Origin: an uncultured Verrucomicrobiales bacterium
Lineage (GTDB): Bacteria; Verrucomicrobiota; Verrucomicrobiia; Verrucomicrobiales; DEV007
Direction: 5' to 3'
DNA: 40,795 nt
Assembly: GCA_938082635.1 (NCBI GenBank)
Contig: CALLLI010000052.1
Location: 1-40,795, forward strand
Below the pieces are notes generated by a model. That model worked only from the letters and a program-made list of their open reading frames with translations, did no database searches and was not told the DNA's origin. The position numbers and the translations under genes were made by a program. This document shows, piece by piece, positions 6,919-15,344 of this stretch. Position 1 is the first letter of the stretch. Every line of letters begins with the position of its first letter.

Positions 6919-9246
6919 GTGTCTGTTAAGGCTAATGTCGGTAAGCGTTTGCATGCCGATCCGCTGTTTTATCTAGCGTTTGCTGGTTGCGCGGGCATCC
7001 TGCTGTCAGATTATTTTCCAAAGGCCGTCCATTTCGGGGCGGCCTTTGTCGTGTCTGGGATAGCCTATGCGCTTGGGCTTGTCCGGAAACGGTCGTGGGC
7101 TTCCTGGTTGCTGGTACCTGTGATGGTATTGGGCTTTGCGTCTGTACATGCCTGGCATCTGGCTGCATTTGAAGAGTTTCCGTTTCACGAACGGATTCGT
7201 GCCCACGCCGATGGTATTCATGTGGAGGCGCAGGGGCGCATTTGCAACGAGCCTCGGGCATTAGGGAGTTACGGATTCCAAGCTGTGCTTCAGTTAGAAT
7301 CGGTGACTGCTGCGGGTACCTCCTATCGCTTGCCTCATCGTGTTGTTGTTCGTGTTTCGGATCATGAGATTGCGTACGGAGATGTAATTGCTTGCACGGG
7401 CCGACTCTATTTGCCGGAGCCACCGCGCAATCCGGGGCAGTTTGATTACCGCACGTTCTTGGAGCGCCACGATTGGATAGGCATCCTTGAAGTCACCCGC
7501 AGTGAGCATTTTAGGATTCTCGATCAGCGACCACATCCTTTCAAGGCGACTGCTCTGAAGGCACGCCATCGGATGGCCAAGGCTATCACGCGAGATTTGG
7601 AGAATGAGACTGACATTTGTGCAATTCTCAATGCCATGGTCTTGGGAATGCGAGAAGGAGCTTCGCCCGAATTGGAAGAGCCCTTTCGTTTCAGCGGTAC
7701 GCTACACATCTTTGCGGTGAGTGGGCTTCATGTGGGCATCTTTGCTTTGATCGCCTGGCTCATGCTCAAGCCACTTGGATTGAGCAGAGCTCACGTCACG
7801 CTGCTCCTCATTCCGCTTCTGTTCTCCTACGCCTTCATCACTGGATGGCGACCATCGGCCGTGCGAGCCGCCACGATGGCGGCGGTGTTTCTCGCTAGCT
7901 TCTGCGTGCGACGCGAGCCGCGTCTTCTCAATAGCCTTGGGCTGGCCGCCCTCTTCATTCTCGCCTTCGACTCGAACCAACTCTTTCTACCTGGCTTCGA
8001 GCTGTCCTTTGCGGTCCTGCTCTCGATCATTATGTTTACGAAGGCCATGCAGCGCCCGTTTAGGCTTTGGTTGTGCCCAGATTCATTCATTCCGACGAGC
8101 CTCCTAGAAGATCATGAGCAACGAGCTTATTCCTTTCGGCGTTGGTTTGGGGATATTGTCAGCGTGTCTGCTGCCGCCTGGTTCGGCTCACTTCCGCTGA
8201 TGGCGGCGATGTTTCATCTGGTGACTCCAGTGGCTGTGTTTGCCAATTGTCTTCTGATGCCACTGGGCTTCTGCATCCTTCTCACGGCAGCCATGAGCAT
8301 GCTGTGCTCCCTAGTGGGCTTACTGGGGCCTCTGAATATCCTGTTTAACAATGCGAACTTCGTCCTGGTGCATGGGCTCATGGCGCTTGCTGAGATGTTC
8401 GCGCAAGTGCCAGGCGGCCATTTCCTGGTTTCTGGTCGCCTGCCTTTCACGCAGGCGCCTATTGAGGTGACGGTGCTGGACCTCCCTCGTGGTGGCGCTT
8501 GCACTCATGTCGATGTACGGGGTGGATCGGATGAATTGATTGATTTAGGGCACTCGAGAAGCTATCAGACACTAACTGAATCTTATTTGCACCATGCGGG
8601 CTTGAATTCTATCGATCGGCTTTGGCTTACTCACGGAGATACAGGGCATACCAGTGCCGCCCCGGAATTCATGGAGCGCTACGCTCCCAAGGTCTATCAG
8701 TCACGGTGGAAATCCCGCAGTCCTTCAGTCCTCGCGCTGGAGAGGACATTGATGGATAGGGGCGCGACTACAGTCCGTTTGGAGGCTGGAGAATCGATCG
8801 CCTTGGGGCGGGGAAGCTATTGGGAGGTGCTCTATCCTCCCGGAGACGAGCAGTTTGCGGCGTCGGCTGCGGATGATCGTGGACTGGTGCTTCGTTTGCA
8901 TGCCTTGGGATGGAGGGTGCTCTTTATGGTGGATGCTGGTTTCACGACCGAGAGGTGGTTGTTAGACTTCGATACGGATTTAACTGCTGATGTTTTAATC
9001 AAGGGGCATCACGCTGATGACTATAGTGGGATGATAGAGTTTCTCGATGCGGTGCAGCCACAAGTAATCGTTCATGATACCGAGGTCGAGCATCAGGAGG
9101 GAGCGAGCCAATGGGCCCGAGTCCGGGGAATCCCGCTCATCGATCAGAAGGAAGTTGGCGCGGTCATTCTCAAGCTTTCCAAGTCGACGTTGCGGCTGGA
9201 GGGGTTCCGAGGAAATCAGCCGATCTTCTTGAAGCGCGCTCGGTGA
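6919..9246 (+). CDS. comEC: ComEC/Rec2-family DNA-uptake channel protein
   Basis: A 775-residue protein starting at GTG 6919, the first start after an in-frame TAA. N-terminal helices and a small beta domain (DUF4131-like, about 70-200) come first. The polytopic Competence domain follows with its hallmark HIFAVSGLHVG (263-273) and a series of helices to about 500. The end (515-775) is a metallo-beta-lactamase-like domain. ComEC forms the inner-membrane channel for single-stranded DNA in natural transformation, and the C-terminal domain is proposed to degrade the non-transported strand. The usual H-x-D-x-D-H metal motif reads THGDTGH here (571-577), with Gly at the second Asp, and the 'LDVGQGD' motif is LDLPRGG. 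A later GHH (696-698) is kept. Its 3' end overlaps trmB by 31 bases, tail to tail. Confidence 0.88.
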   Translation: MSVKANVGKRLHADPLFYLAFAGCAGILLSDYFPKAVHFGAAFVVSGIAYALGLVRKRSWASWLLVPVMVLGFASVHAWHLAAFEEFPFHERIRAHADGIHVEAQGRICNEPRALGSYGFQAVLQLESVTAAGTSYRLPHRVVVRVSDHEIAYGDVIACTGRLYLPEPPRNPGQFDYRTFLERHDWIGILEVTRSEHFRILDQRPHPFKATALKARHRMAKAITRDLENETDICAILNAMVLGMREGASPELEEPFRFSGTLHIFAVSGLHVGIFALIAWLMLKPLGLSRAHVTLLLIPLLFSYAFITGWRPSAVRAATMAAVFLASFCVRREPRLLNSLGLAALFILAFDSNQLFLPGFELSFAVLLSIIMFTKAMQRPFRLWLCPDSFIPTSLLEDHEQRAYSFRRWFGDIVSVSAAAWFGSLPLMAAMFHLVTPVAVFANCLLMPLGFCILLTAAMSMLCSLVGLLGPLNILFNNANFVLVHGLMALAEMFAQVPGGHFLVSGRLPFTQAPIEVTVLDLPRGGACTHVDVRGGSDELIDLGHSRSYQTLTESYLHHAGLNSIDRLWLTHGDTGHTSAAPEFMERYAPKVYQSRWKSRSPSVLALERTLMDRGATTVRLEAGESIALGRGSYWEVLYPPGDEQFAASAADDRGLVLRLHALGWRVLFMVDAGFTTERWLLDFDTDLTADVLIKGHHADDYSGMIEFLDAVQPQVIVHDTEVEHQEGASQWARVRGIPLIDQKEVGAVILKLSKSTLRLEGFRGNQPIFLKRAR

Positions 9247-9824
9247 ATGGGCTTGCCTTGCCCCATCCAGAGTTCTTCGAAATCCGTCTGAGAGTAGAAC
9301 ATCTCATCTTCCCAGGGGAGGGCTTCGAAGAAGCTAGCCTCGTCGAGGCATTCCATGGCTGCTTCGAAGTAGGCGGGGTAATCGGTTTTGAAGAGAAACT
9401 CTCCGCCTGGTTTTAGCACGCGGGCGAAATGAGGGAGGCTGCCTGTCTGGACCATTCGCCTGCCGTGGTGCTTCTTCTTTGGCCAGGGATCCGGGAAAAG
9501 AAGGTGCACTCGATCAAAGGACTCAGCAGGCAGGAGCCATTCGAGCGCGTATCCGGACTCCAGACGGAGGACTTTCAAGTTAGAGAGCTCACGTCGCGCG
9601 GCTTTCCGGCAAACCTTGCGCACGCGTCCGAGGAGGCGCTCGGTGCCCAGGAACTGCCTGTTGGGAAACTTGGCGGCCATTTCCAGCAGGAAGCGCCCGT
9701 CCCCGCACCCGACGTCTAGCTCTAGCGGTTGGTCGTGAGGGCACAGCTTTTCTCGTTTCACTTCCGCAAAGTAGTCTTGAGGAATGAACTGATGCGTTTG
9801 GAAGTCGCGTTGCTCTCCGGCCAT
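9216..9824 (-). CDS. trmB: tRNA (guanine-N7-)-methyltransferase
   Basis: A 202-residue class I SAM methyltransferase with the TrmB hallmarks. The SAM site is LDVGCGDGRF (36-45), the acidic motif II is GTER, and FPDPWPKKKHHGRR (110-123) is the substrate-binding and catalytic loop. The C-terminal half contains FKTDYPAYF and the closing 'TDFE' region that helps hold G46 of tRNA. It makes 7-methylguanosine at position 46 in the variable loop. The length is typical for compact bacterial TrmB. Its start is only 22 bases from the divergent kinase gene, and its 3' end overlaps comEC. Confidence 0.93.
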   Translation of the reverse strand: MAGEQRDFQTHQFIPQDYFAEVKREKLCPHDQPLELDVGCGDGRFLLEMAAKFPNRQFLGTERLLGRVRKVCRKAARRELSNLKVLRLESGYALEWLLPAESFDRVHLLFPDPWPKKKHHGRRMVQTGSLPHFARVLKPGGEFLFKTDYPAYFEAAMECLDEASFFEALPWEDEMFYSQTDFEELWMGQGKPIHRARFKKIG

Positions 9825-9846
9825 AAGTTGCTAGTCTTAGCCGCCT

Positions 9847-10842
9847 ATGAATCTGGATCAAGCCGAGTTGGCTCAACACGCCCGCACTTTCCTTGCCTTC
9901 GACAAATTCGATACGATCCAGACGATTCCTGTTACGGGTGGTGGCTCCGGACGGACTTTCCACCGAGTTCAATTTAGGCCAGGCGGTGAAACCTACGTGA
10001 TCATGCAATACGCGCATGATCGCCCAGACAATGAGCGCTTTGTGCCCGTCACACGCTACCTGGAGAAAGATCTCCATGTGGCTGTGCCAAAGCTACACGG
10101 CTTTGACGAGGAGCGTTGTCTCGTTTGGCTCCAAGACCTTGGCGAGATCGATCTCTGGTCTCAGCGGCTTCAGTCATGGACACTGTTAGAGCCACTGTAT
10201 CAAAAGACGCTTGATGAAGTTTGGAAGCTGCACGCGGTGGAGGAGAGGGATATTCCGTGTAAGCTGGAGCCGCCTTTTACAGAGGGGCTCTATCGTTGGG
10301 AGCAAGAATACTTCTACGAGCACTTTCTTACGCACCAGTCACGGCTGAAGCCCACGCAGGTGGAAGCCCTGTATGAGAGCAAGCCGTGGAAAGAGCTGGC
10401 GGAAGAACTGGCGGCGCTTCCCCGTCATCTGGTGCATCGCGATTTCCAATCTCGGAATATCATGATCTATGAGGGCACGATTCACTTGATCGATTACCAA
10501 GGTTTGCGGTGGGGACGGCCTGAATACGACCTCGCTTCTATCTTACTGGATCCTTACATCTCAATCGGGCCAGAGCATCGAGGGGATTTGTTACGTTACT
10601 ATCATTCTTCCTTTCGCAAGGATTCTTGGGAAGACTATAAGCAGCTTTATTGGAAGTGTGCAGCCCAGCGGCTCATGCAGGCGTTAGGCGCCTATGGCAA
10701 TCTTGGGCGGAATCTTGGGAAGACGGAGTTCCTCCAGTCCATCCCGATTGCGCTCTCTCGGCTCCGCTTTGTTCTGAACGAAGGCGATATCCTCCCAGAT
10801 TTGCAAGAGGCTTTGGCAGAAGAGAACCTCACGGTGAACTAA
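9847..10842 (+). CDS. APH-family kinase resembling AmgK (cell-wall amino sugar kinase)
   Basis: A 331-residue protein with an aminoglycoside-phosphotransferase fold. It has a Gly-rich loop (TGGGSGRTFHRV, about 30-41), the Brenner catalytic motif HRDFQSRN (197-204, Asp199) and the metal-binding LIDYQG (Asp216). The following 'RPEYDLASILLDPY' is typical of the AmgK/COG3178 branch. AmgK phosphorylates the anomeric position of MurNAc/GlcNAc in peptidoglycan recycling; that substrate is by family analogy and no MurU nucleotidyltransferase is adjacent. The downstream CHASE2-like gene starts five bases after the stop, so the two are surely co-transcribed. An antibiotic-modifying role is unlikely given the branch features. 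Confidence 0.75.
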   Translation: MNLDQAELAQHARTFLAFDKFDTIQTIPVTGGGSGRTFHRVQFRPGGETYVIMQYAHDRPDNERFVPVTRYLEKDLHVAVPKLHGFDEERCLVWLQDLGEIDLWSQRLQSWTLLEPLYQKTLDEVWKLHAVEERDIPCKLEPPFTEGLYRWEQEYFYEHFLTHQSRLKPTQVEALYESKPWKELAEELAALPRHLVHRDFQSRNIMIYEGTIHLIDYQGLRWGRPEYDLASILLDPYISIGPEHRGDLLRYYHSSFRKDSWEDYKQLYWKCAAQRLMQALGAYGNLGRNLGKTEFLQSIPIALSRLRFVLNEGDILPDLQEALAEENLTVN

Positions 10843-10847
10843 CTGGT

Positions 10848-12263
10848 ATGAGAGTGGCCCACCAACGCGCATGGTTTGCAAGGTTGTTCCTGCTCTGGGG
10901 GGCACTTCTTGGTGGCCTTTGTGCGTTGTGCGGGGCTGAGATGCCCAAGGTGATCTTTGTTCCGGTTGACGAGGCCACGGCAGATTTCTTTGATGATCCT
11001 CCGTCGCCGCTCGATTACGCGGCGTTTCTTAAGAGCATTCAGAAACATGAACCGCGGTGTGTCGGTGTGGTTGATTTGTTGTACTGGCCTCAGGTGGCGC
11101 CGGCGATTCTCAATGGTCTCATCTCGCAGGCGAAGCCCTTGAATGTCGTCTATGCGGCGATGCTGGACAATGATGCCTCTGATCCTGATATCACTAAATC
11201 TTTGAGTGCTTTCCCTCAGAGTTTCATGGCTACGGGCGATCTTAGTGCCCTGGCATCGTTCAAGAGCGTGCCGCGCTTGCCTGATCAAGGCCTGTTAGAG
11301 AACAATGCGGCGGGGTTCACTGTGATCGATTTCGGGGTGGATGTGAAGGTGACGGCAAGCGGAATTGAGGTCCCACTCATCGCACGTGGACCAAATTCTG
11401 AACTAGCGCTTTCGCTGCCGTTGCTCATCGCGGGTCAAGCCCTCGGTATTTCATGGGAAACCGTTTCCATCGATATCGGAACGGCAATGCAGCTGAGTGA
11501 TAGTACTCAGCCTATTCCTCTAAGTGAGAGTGGTCATGTCGTGTTGCCGTTAGGCGCTTCACTGTCACTTCAACGTCTTGCTGGGGATCGGCTCATTGCT
11601 ATGGATGTTGCGGTGGTCGCGGCTCGAGACGCCGTTCTTATCATTGGCTCTGACTTGGAGAGAGATCGTGTCTTCACGCTTTCGGATGGTCAGCGCGTTT
11701 CGCGTGCTGAGTTGGTGTCACGGACGGTTTGTTACCTGCTAGAGCAAGCGACTAAAGTGTCACCGCTGCCTGAGCCCGTTCCTGAAGTCACTGCAGAGCC
11801 TCCGGTAGAGATTCCGGATGTGGTGACGGTGGATAAACTTAGTCCTTCGATCAGCCCTTCAGGGGGCTATCATTTCCCTGATCTACGTGCTCCAATCATA
11901 GGGCTCTTGGTTTTCGGAGTCAGCGGCGGCCTTGCCTTTGGTTGCCTGCTTTTGTCATCGAAGCCAAAGCGTGAATCCGTCGAGCCGAAGGACGCTCCCA
12001 AAGTTCAACCAAAGCGTGAAGCGGCGAAGTCGGAGATCACGAAGGAGACAGATGGCGTCGTGAGCCTGACAAAGAAGCGGGAAAACTCCTCTGAAGATCA
12101 AGTATCAAAGAAAGAGCCAGAGGAAAGCTCCGCTCTGAGAGATGACGTTCAGGCCGGAGACCGTTCAGCCTCGAATCCGGACCAAGCCGTTCCGCCGAAG
12201 AGAGCTAAGAAACGTCCGGCAAGTAAGAAACGGACTCGATCCCAACGGCGTCGGCCGTACTGA
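10848..12263 (+). CDS. Single-pass membrane protein with CHASE2-like extracytoplasmic domain and basic tail
   Basis: A 471-residue protein starting at ATG 10848, five bases after the kinase stop; longer in-frame extensions overlap the kinase gene and are rejected. A signal sequence or anchor (FARLFLLWGALLGGLCALCG) is followed by about 290 residues that thread on a CHASE2 sensor plan. These include VIFVPVDEATADFF, VGVVDLLYWP, an 'AAGFTVID...GIEVPLIARG' strand pair, LALSLPLLIAGQALG and VLIIGSDLER at the end. A Pro/Glu-rich linker and one membrane helix (about 355-377) lead to a Lys/Glu- then Lys/Arg-rich cytosolic tail ending SKKRTRSQRRRPY. CHASE2 normally feeds a kinase or cyclase; none is fused here. 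The assignment is by pattern only and the function is unknown. Confidence 0.55.
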   Translation: MRVAHQRAWFARLFLLWGALLGGLCALCGAEMPKVIFVPVDEATADFFDDPPSPLDYAAFLKSIQKHEPRCVGVVDLLYWPQVAPAILNGLISQAKPLNVVYAAMLDNDASDPDITKSLSAFPQSFMATGDLSALASFKSVPRLPDQGLLENNAAGFTVIDFGVDVKVTASGIEVPLIARGPNSELALSLPLLIAGQALGISWETVSIDIGTAMQLSDSTQPIPLSESGHVVLPLGASLSLQRLAGDRLIAMDVAVVAARDAVLIIGSDLERDRVFTLSDGQRVSRAELVSRTVCYLLEQATKVSPLPEPVPEVTAEPPVEIPDVVTVDKLSPSISPSGGYHFPDLRAPIIGLLVFGVSGGLAFGCLLLSSKPKRESVEPKDAPKVQPKREAAKSEITKETDGVVSLTKKRENSSEDQVSKKEPEESSALRDDVQAGDRSASNPDQAVPPKRAKKRPASKKRTRSQRRRPY

Positions 12264-12351
12264 GTTAGTGATCCTAGTTGACATCGTTACATAAAGCCTC
12301 AAAACCTGTAAGCAGTAGGCGTGGAAGTTAGGGCGCCGAGTCTTTCCAGTC

Positions 12352-14043
12352 ATGGCAGAAGTCGAGGAACCCATCTACGTCATCGGACACCGCAACCCGG
12401 ATACCGATGCCATCTGCTCCGCGATTGGCTACGCTGATTACCTTCGGCAAACGGGCGTTCACGAGGCGATCGCAGCCTGCTGTGGAACCGTCAATCCGCG
12501 TACGGATTGGGTCCTACGCTACGCGGGTATAAATGCGCCTCCTTTGCTCGGTGATCTTCGTCCGCGAGCTCGGGCATTGTGTGAGAAGGAACTAGTTGTG
12601 GCTCACCAAGATGAGACGTTTCTGGAGGTCTACCAGAAGATGCGCGCTCATGGTTTCCGAGCCATCCCCGTCGTTGATCAGAGTGGCAGAGTCGTCGGCA
12701 TGCCTACCTTGCTGGAGATTCTGGAGTTGCTTCTTCCCGTGGGCGAGATGCGTTCAGGGGCCCGCACGATCAAAGCGAGCATGCGGAACATGACGAATAG
12801 TCTCGAAGGAGCACTCTTCGCCACCGGACCAGCAGTCGAGACAGAAGAAGATCTCTTTCTGCTCGTGGGAGCCTCTAGCATTGAAACGGTGAAGGATCGC
12901 ATGCGGAGGTTTCCTCCGCACAGTCTGATTGTGGTGACGGGAGATCGCCCTCCTGTTCAGGAAATGGCCATCGAGTCTGGTGTCAGATGTTTGATCATAA
13001 CAGGAGGGTTTTACCCGTCTGATGATCTTATTAAGACTGCGGAGGAACGAGGTGTTTGTGTGATTTGTTGTAAGCAAGACACGGCTAGCACAGCGCAACT
13101 CATCCGTTGTTCTCGCCAGGTGGCAGGAATCCTTGATTGCAACTTCATGTCATTCTCTGAAGATACCCTTATTTCAGATATCCTGAAGTCGGTTCGTGAT
13201 TCTTCTCAGGTATTGTTTCCAGTGACCCGCAAGAAGACCGAGGAGATCGTGGGTGTGTTCTCCAAGTCTGATTTGATCGACCCGAAACGACCTCGGCTGA
13301 TTCTGGTGGACCACAACGAGTTCTCTCAAGCGGTTCCTGGAGCGGAAGATGCGAACATTCTTTCGGTCATTGATCACCATCGATTGAGCGGTGATCTCGT
13401 CTCTCGTGACCCTATCAGGTTTATTAATGAGCCGGTAGGTTCTACGTCGACCATTGTTGGAAAATTCTACCACCAGCGAGGACTAACGCCACCACCAGCC
13501 GTGGCCATTTGTCTGTGTGCTGGAATCATCTCAGACACGCTCCATCTCACTTCTCCGACGAAGACGATTGTCGATGAGGAGATCCTTCACTGGCTTGCAG
13601 GTATTGCCCAGTTGGATTTGGATGCCTTCTCTAAGGACTTCTTCACTACGGGGTCTCTTTTGAAGAATTACACGCCTCGGGAAGCGGTGGAATCGGATCG
13701 CAAAGAGTTCAGCGAGGGGCCATGGCGCCTGTGCATTTCCCAAATTGAAGAGCTGGGCCTAGATGAGTTTTGGAAGCATGAAGAGAAATTGACGTCGGTG
13801 TTAGAGGATATTCGGAAAGAGTATCAGTTAGACTTCGCTTGTCTGATGGTCACTGATATCAACGAGAACGACAGTGTCCTCCTGACGACGGAATCAACCG
13901 TAGAGGATTCCATCGAGTATCCTCAAATCCACAAGCATCTCTACCAACTTGCGGGTGTCGTGAGTCGTAAGAAACAGCTTTTCCCCTACTTGAGCCGTAT
14001 TCTTTCTCGGATTAGTCCTCCTGGGCCTGGTTCCCGTGGTTAG
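12352..14043 (+). CDS. ppaC: Family II (Mn-dependent) inorganic pyrophosphatase with CBS and DRTGG regulatory domains
   Basis: A 563-residue enzyme that hydrolyses pyrophosphate to drive biosynthesis. The DHH-phosphoesterase core is split. GHRNPDTD (12-19) supplies the first metal ligands; then come VDHNE (319-323), VIDHH (341-343 for DHH) and SDTLHL (394-399). The DHHA2-like C-terminal domain contains GSLLKNYTPREAV. Between residues about 70 and 305 lie a CBS domain (VVAHQDETFLEVY...VVGMPTLLEI), a DRTGG-like domain (LIVVTGDRP...CLIITGG) and a second CBS (DTLISDILKSV...VGVFSKSDLID). CBS-type pyrophosphatases are inhibited by AMP/ADP and activated by ATP or diadenosine polyphosphates, so this copy is probably energy-responsive. 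Its stop overlaps the convergent esterase by four bases. Confidence 0.92.
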   Translation: MAEVEEPIYVIGHRNPDTDAICSAIGYADYLRQTGVHEAIAACCGTVNPRTDWVLRYAGINAPPLLGDLRPRARALCEKELVVAHQDETFLEVYQKMRAHGFRAIPVVDQSGRVVGMPTLLEILELLLPVGEMRSGARTIKASMRNMTNSLEGALFATGPAVETEEDLFLLVGASSIETVKDRMRRFPPHSLIVVTGDRPPVQEMAIESGVRCLIITGGFYPSDDLIKTAEERGVCVICCKQDTASTAQLIRCSRQVAGILDCNFMSFSEDTLISDILKSVRDSSQVLFPVTRKKTEEIVGVFSKSDLIDPKRPRLILVDHNEFSQAVPGAEDANILSVIDHHRLSGDLVSRDPIRFINEPVGSTSTIVGKFYHQRGLTPPPAVAICLCAGIISDTLHLTSPTKTIVDEEILHWLAGIAQLDLDAFSKDFFTTGSLLKNYTPREAVESDRKEFSEGPWRLCISQIEELGLDEFWKHEEKLTSVLEDIRKEYQLDFACLMVTDINENDSVLLTTESTVEDSIEYPQIHKHLYQLAGVVSRKKQLFPYLSRILSRISPPGPGSRG

Positions 14044-15245
14044 CGGGATCGAATCAACTCATCATAGTGAGCGAAACGTGCCTTCAGGCCTTCGAGGCCA
14101 GGCGGTAACTTTGGAAAGGCATCCGTGCTTTGATCATTCTGTCGGGAGCGTTTGAGGACGCGGTAGTTGTCTTCCATGCGCAGGAGATCCAAGCCTGCAC
14201 GCTGTCCGAAGAATGTCTTTGGAGCACGCATATAGAGGCGTTTAAAGGAATCGGCTAGGTTAGGGAGCTCGCTTGATTTGCGAAAGCTCTCTTCCTCTTT
14301 CTGTGCTGATTTGTAGGCCCGGCGGGCATCCATCTCAGACAGCAATGACCGATGTCGGCTCACTTGAGAAAGTTTCTTTGATAGGGAGCTTCGCTTCTCC
14401 TTGGGCACGAACTTCGAGAATGGGGCTGCCTGGACGTGCTTTAGGAATAGCAGCCGCTCGATGGGCGGGGAAATGGACTCCGCTTTAGCAAGAGACGCAG
14501 TCCACCAGGTGAGGGCATCCCCTTCAAGGCCAGCTGGGCTGATGATCTGGCATTGCAGCCATTGACTTAGGTAGGGCGCGTCTGGTTTGCCGGGGCGATG
14601 ACCCTTGGTGAGATATTCTTCAAAGACAACGTCGTGCTTGGCTTGGATATAATGCGAGTGAGCGCGCCGACTGTAGAGATGATTGCTGTCTAATTGGCCG
14701 ATGCCAATGTAGATCGCCAACGAACGTGCAGGTGCAACCTTCGCGCGCGAGATGACGCGACCCACATCCTCAGGAATGCGACCCGCGCCTAGGATCAGTG
14801 CTCCTGATAGGGTGTCGAACCCCTCAGTGGCGAGAAGGTCAGACATCCACCCGCCTTTGCTAAAGCCGCCCACATAGGTGCGCTGATCGAGGGAGAGAGA
14901 TTTCACTAACAAGAGCTGACGAACTTTTGCGATCCGCTGGATCTCCTTGAGAACACCGGCGCGACTGAGGGAATCTTTCCCAGGGAGGGCATAGGGAGCA
15001 CCGACTATGACGAAACCGCGTCCGTGCGTGTAGGACTGAAACATCGAGGTGCTCGCACGCCCACCCGTGCCGTGGAAGAGGTAAAGCAGTGGCCACTTCT
15101 TCGCCGCATCGTAATCGCTTGGAATGTAGAGCTTGAGCGGCGTTTTCTCGCCCAAGCCTAGCCAAGTGATTTCTTTCGCCGGCTCCCAGGCGTGTGCGCG
15201 TCCTAAGCATACCAGCAAGATCATGGCCAGGGTGAGGAGACGCAT
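14040..15245 (-). CDS. Secreted alpha/beta hydrolase, PHB-depolymerase/esterase-like
   Basis: A 401-residue protein from ATG 15245, chosen because it gives a clean signal peptide (MRLLTLAMILLVCLGRAHA); an ATG eight codons upstream is possible. The oxyanion region is LYLFHGTGG and the nucleophile elbow is GGFSKGG (G-x-S-x-G). The order fits the PHB-depolymerase/feruloyl-esterase type of secreted serine esterases. A likely Asp and a 'KGHRPG' His follow. The last 150 residues are helical and charged, with no family I can name. The substrate is unknown; polyester or ester-linked plant or algal polymers are usual for the family. It is convergent with ppaC and divergent from kdsA by about 100 bases. 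Confidence 0.7.
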   Translation of the reverse strand: MRLLTLAMILLVCLGRAHAWEPAKEITWLGLGEKTPLKLYIPSDYDAAKKWPLLYLFHGTGGRASTSMFQSYTHGRGFVIVGAPYALPGKDSLSRAGVLKEIQRIAKVRQLLLVKSLSLDQRTYVGGFSKGGWMSDLLATEGFDTLSGALILGAGRIPEDVGRVISRAKVAPARSLAIYIGIGQLDSNHLYSRRAHSHYIQAKHDVVFEEYLTKGHRPGKPDAPYLSQWLQCQIISPAGLEGDALTWWTASLAKAESISPPIERLLFLKHVQAAPFSKFVPKEKRSSLSKKLSQVSRHRSLLSEMDARRAYKSAQKEEESFRKSSELPNLADSFKRLYMRAPKTFFGQRAGLDLLRMEDNYRVLKRSRQNDQSTDAFPKLPPGLEGLKARFAHYDELIRSR

Positions 15246-15344
15246 AGGAAAGCATCGTCTCGCTGGCATGCAGGCCCAAGTCGAAAGTTCATGGAAGCCC
15301 CTTGTCTTCAGTGGGCACGAATCCTAGGTTCCCGTAGATTCGTC

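Noticed and set aside
10650..10847. 66-codon extension of the CHASE2-like protein
   Set aside because: It lies wholly inside the kinase coding sequence; ATG 10848 gives a signal peptide.
12278..12283. TTGACA as a promoter for ppaC
   Set aside because: The -35 is perfect but no acceptable -10 lies 16-19 bases downstream.
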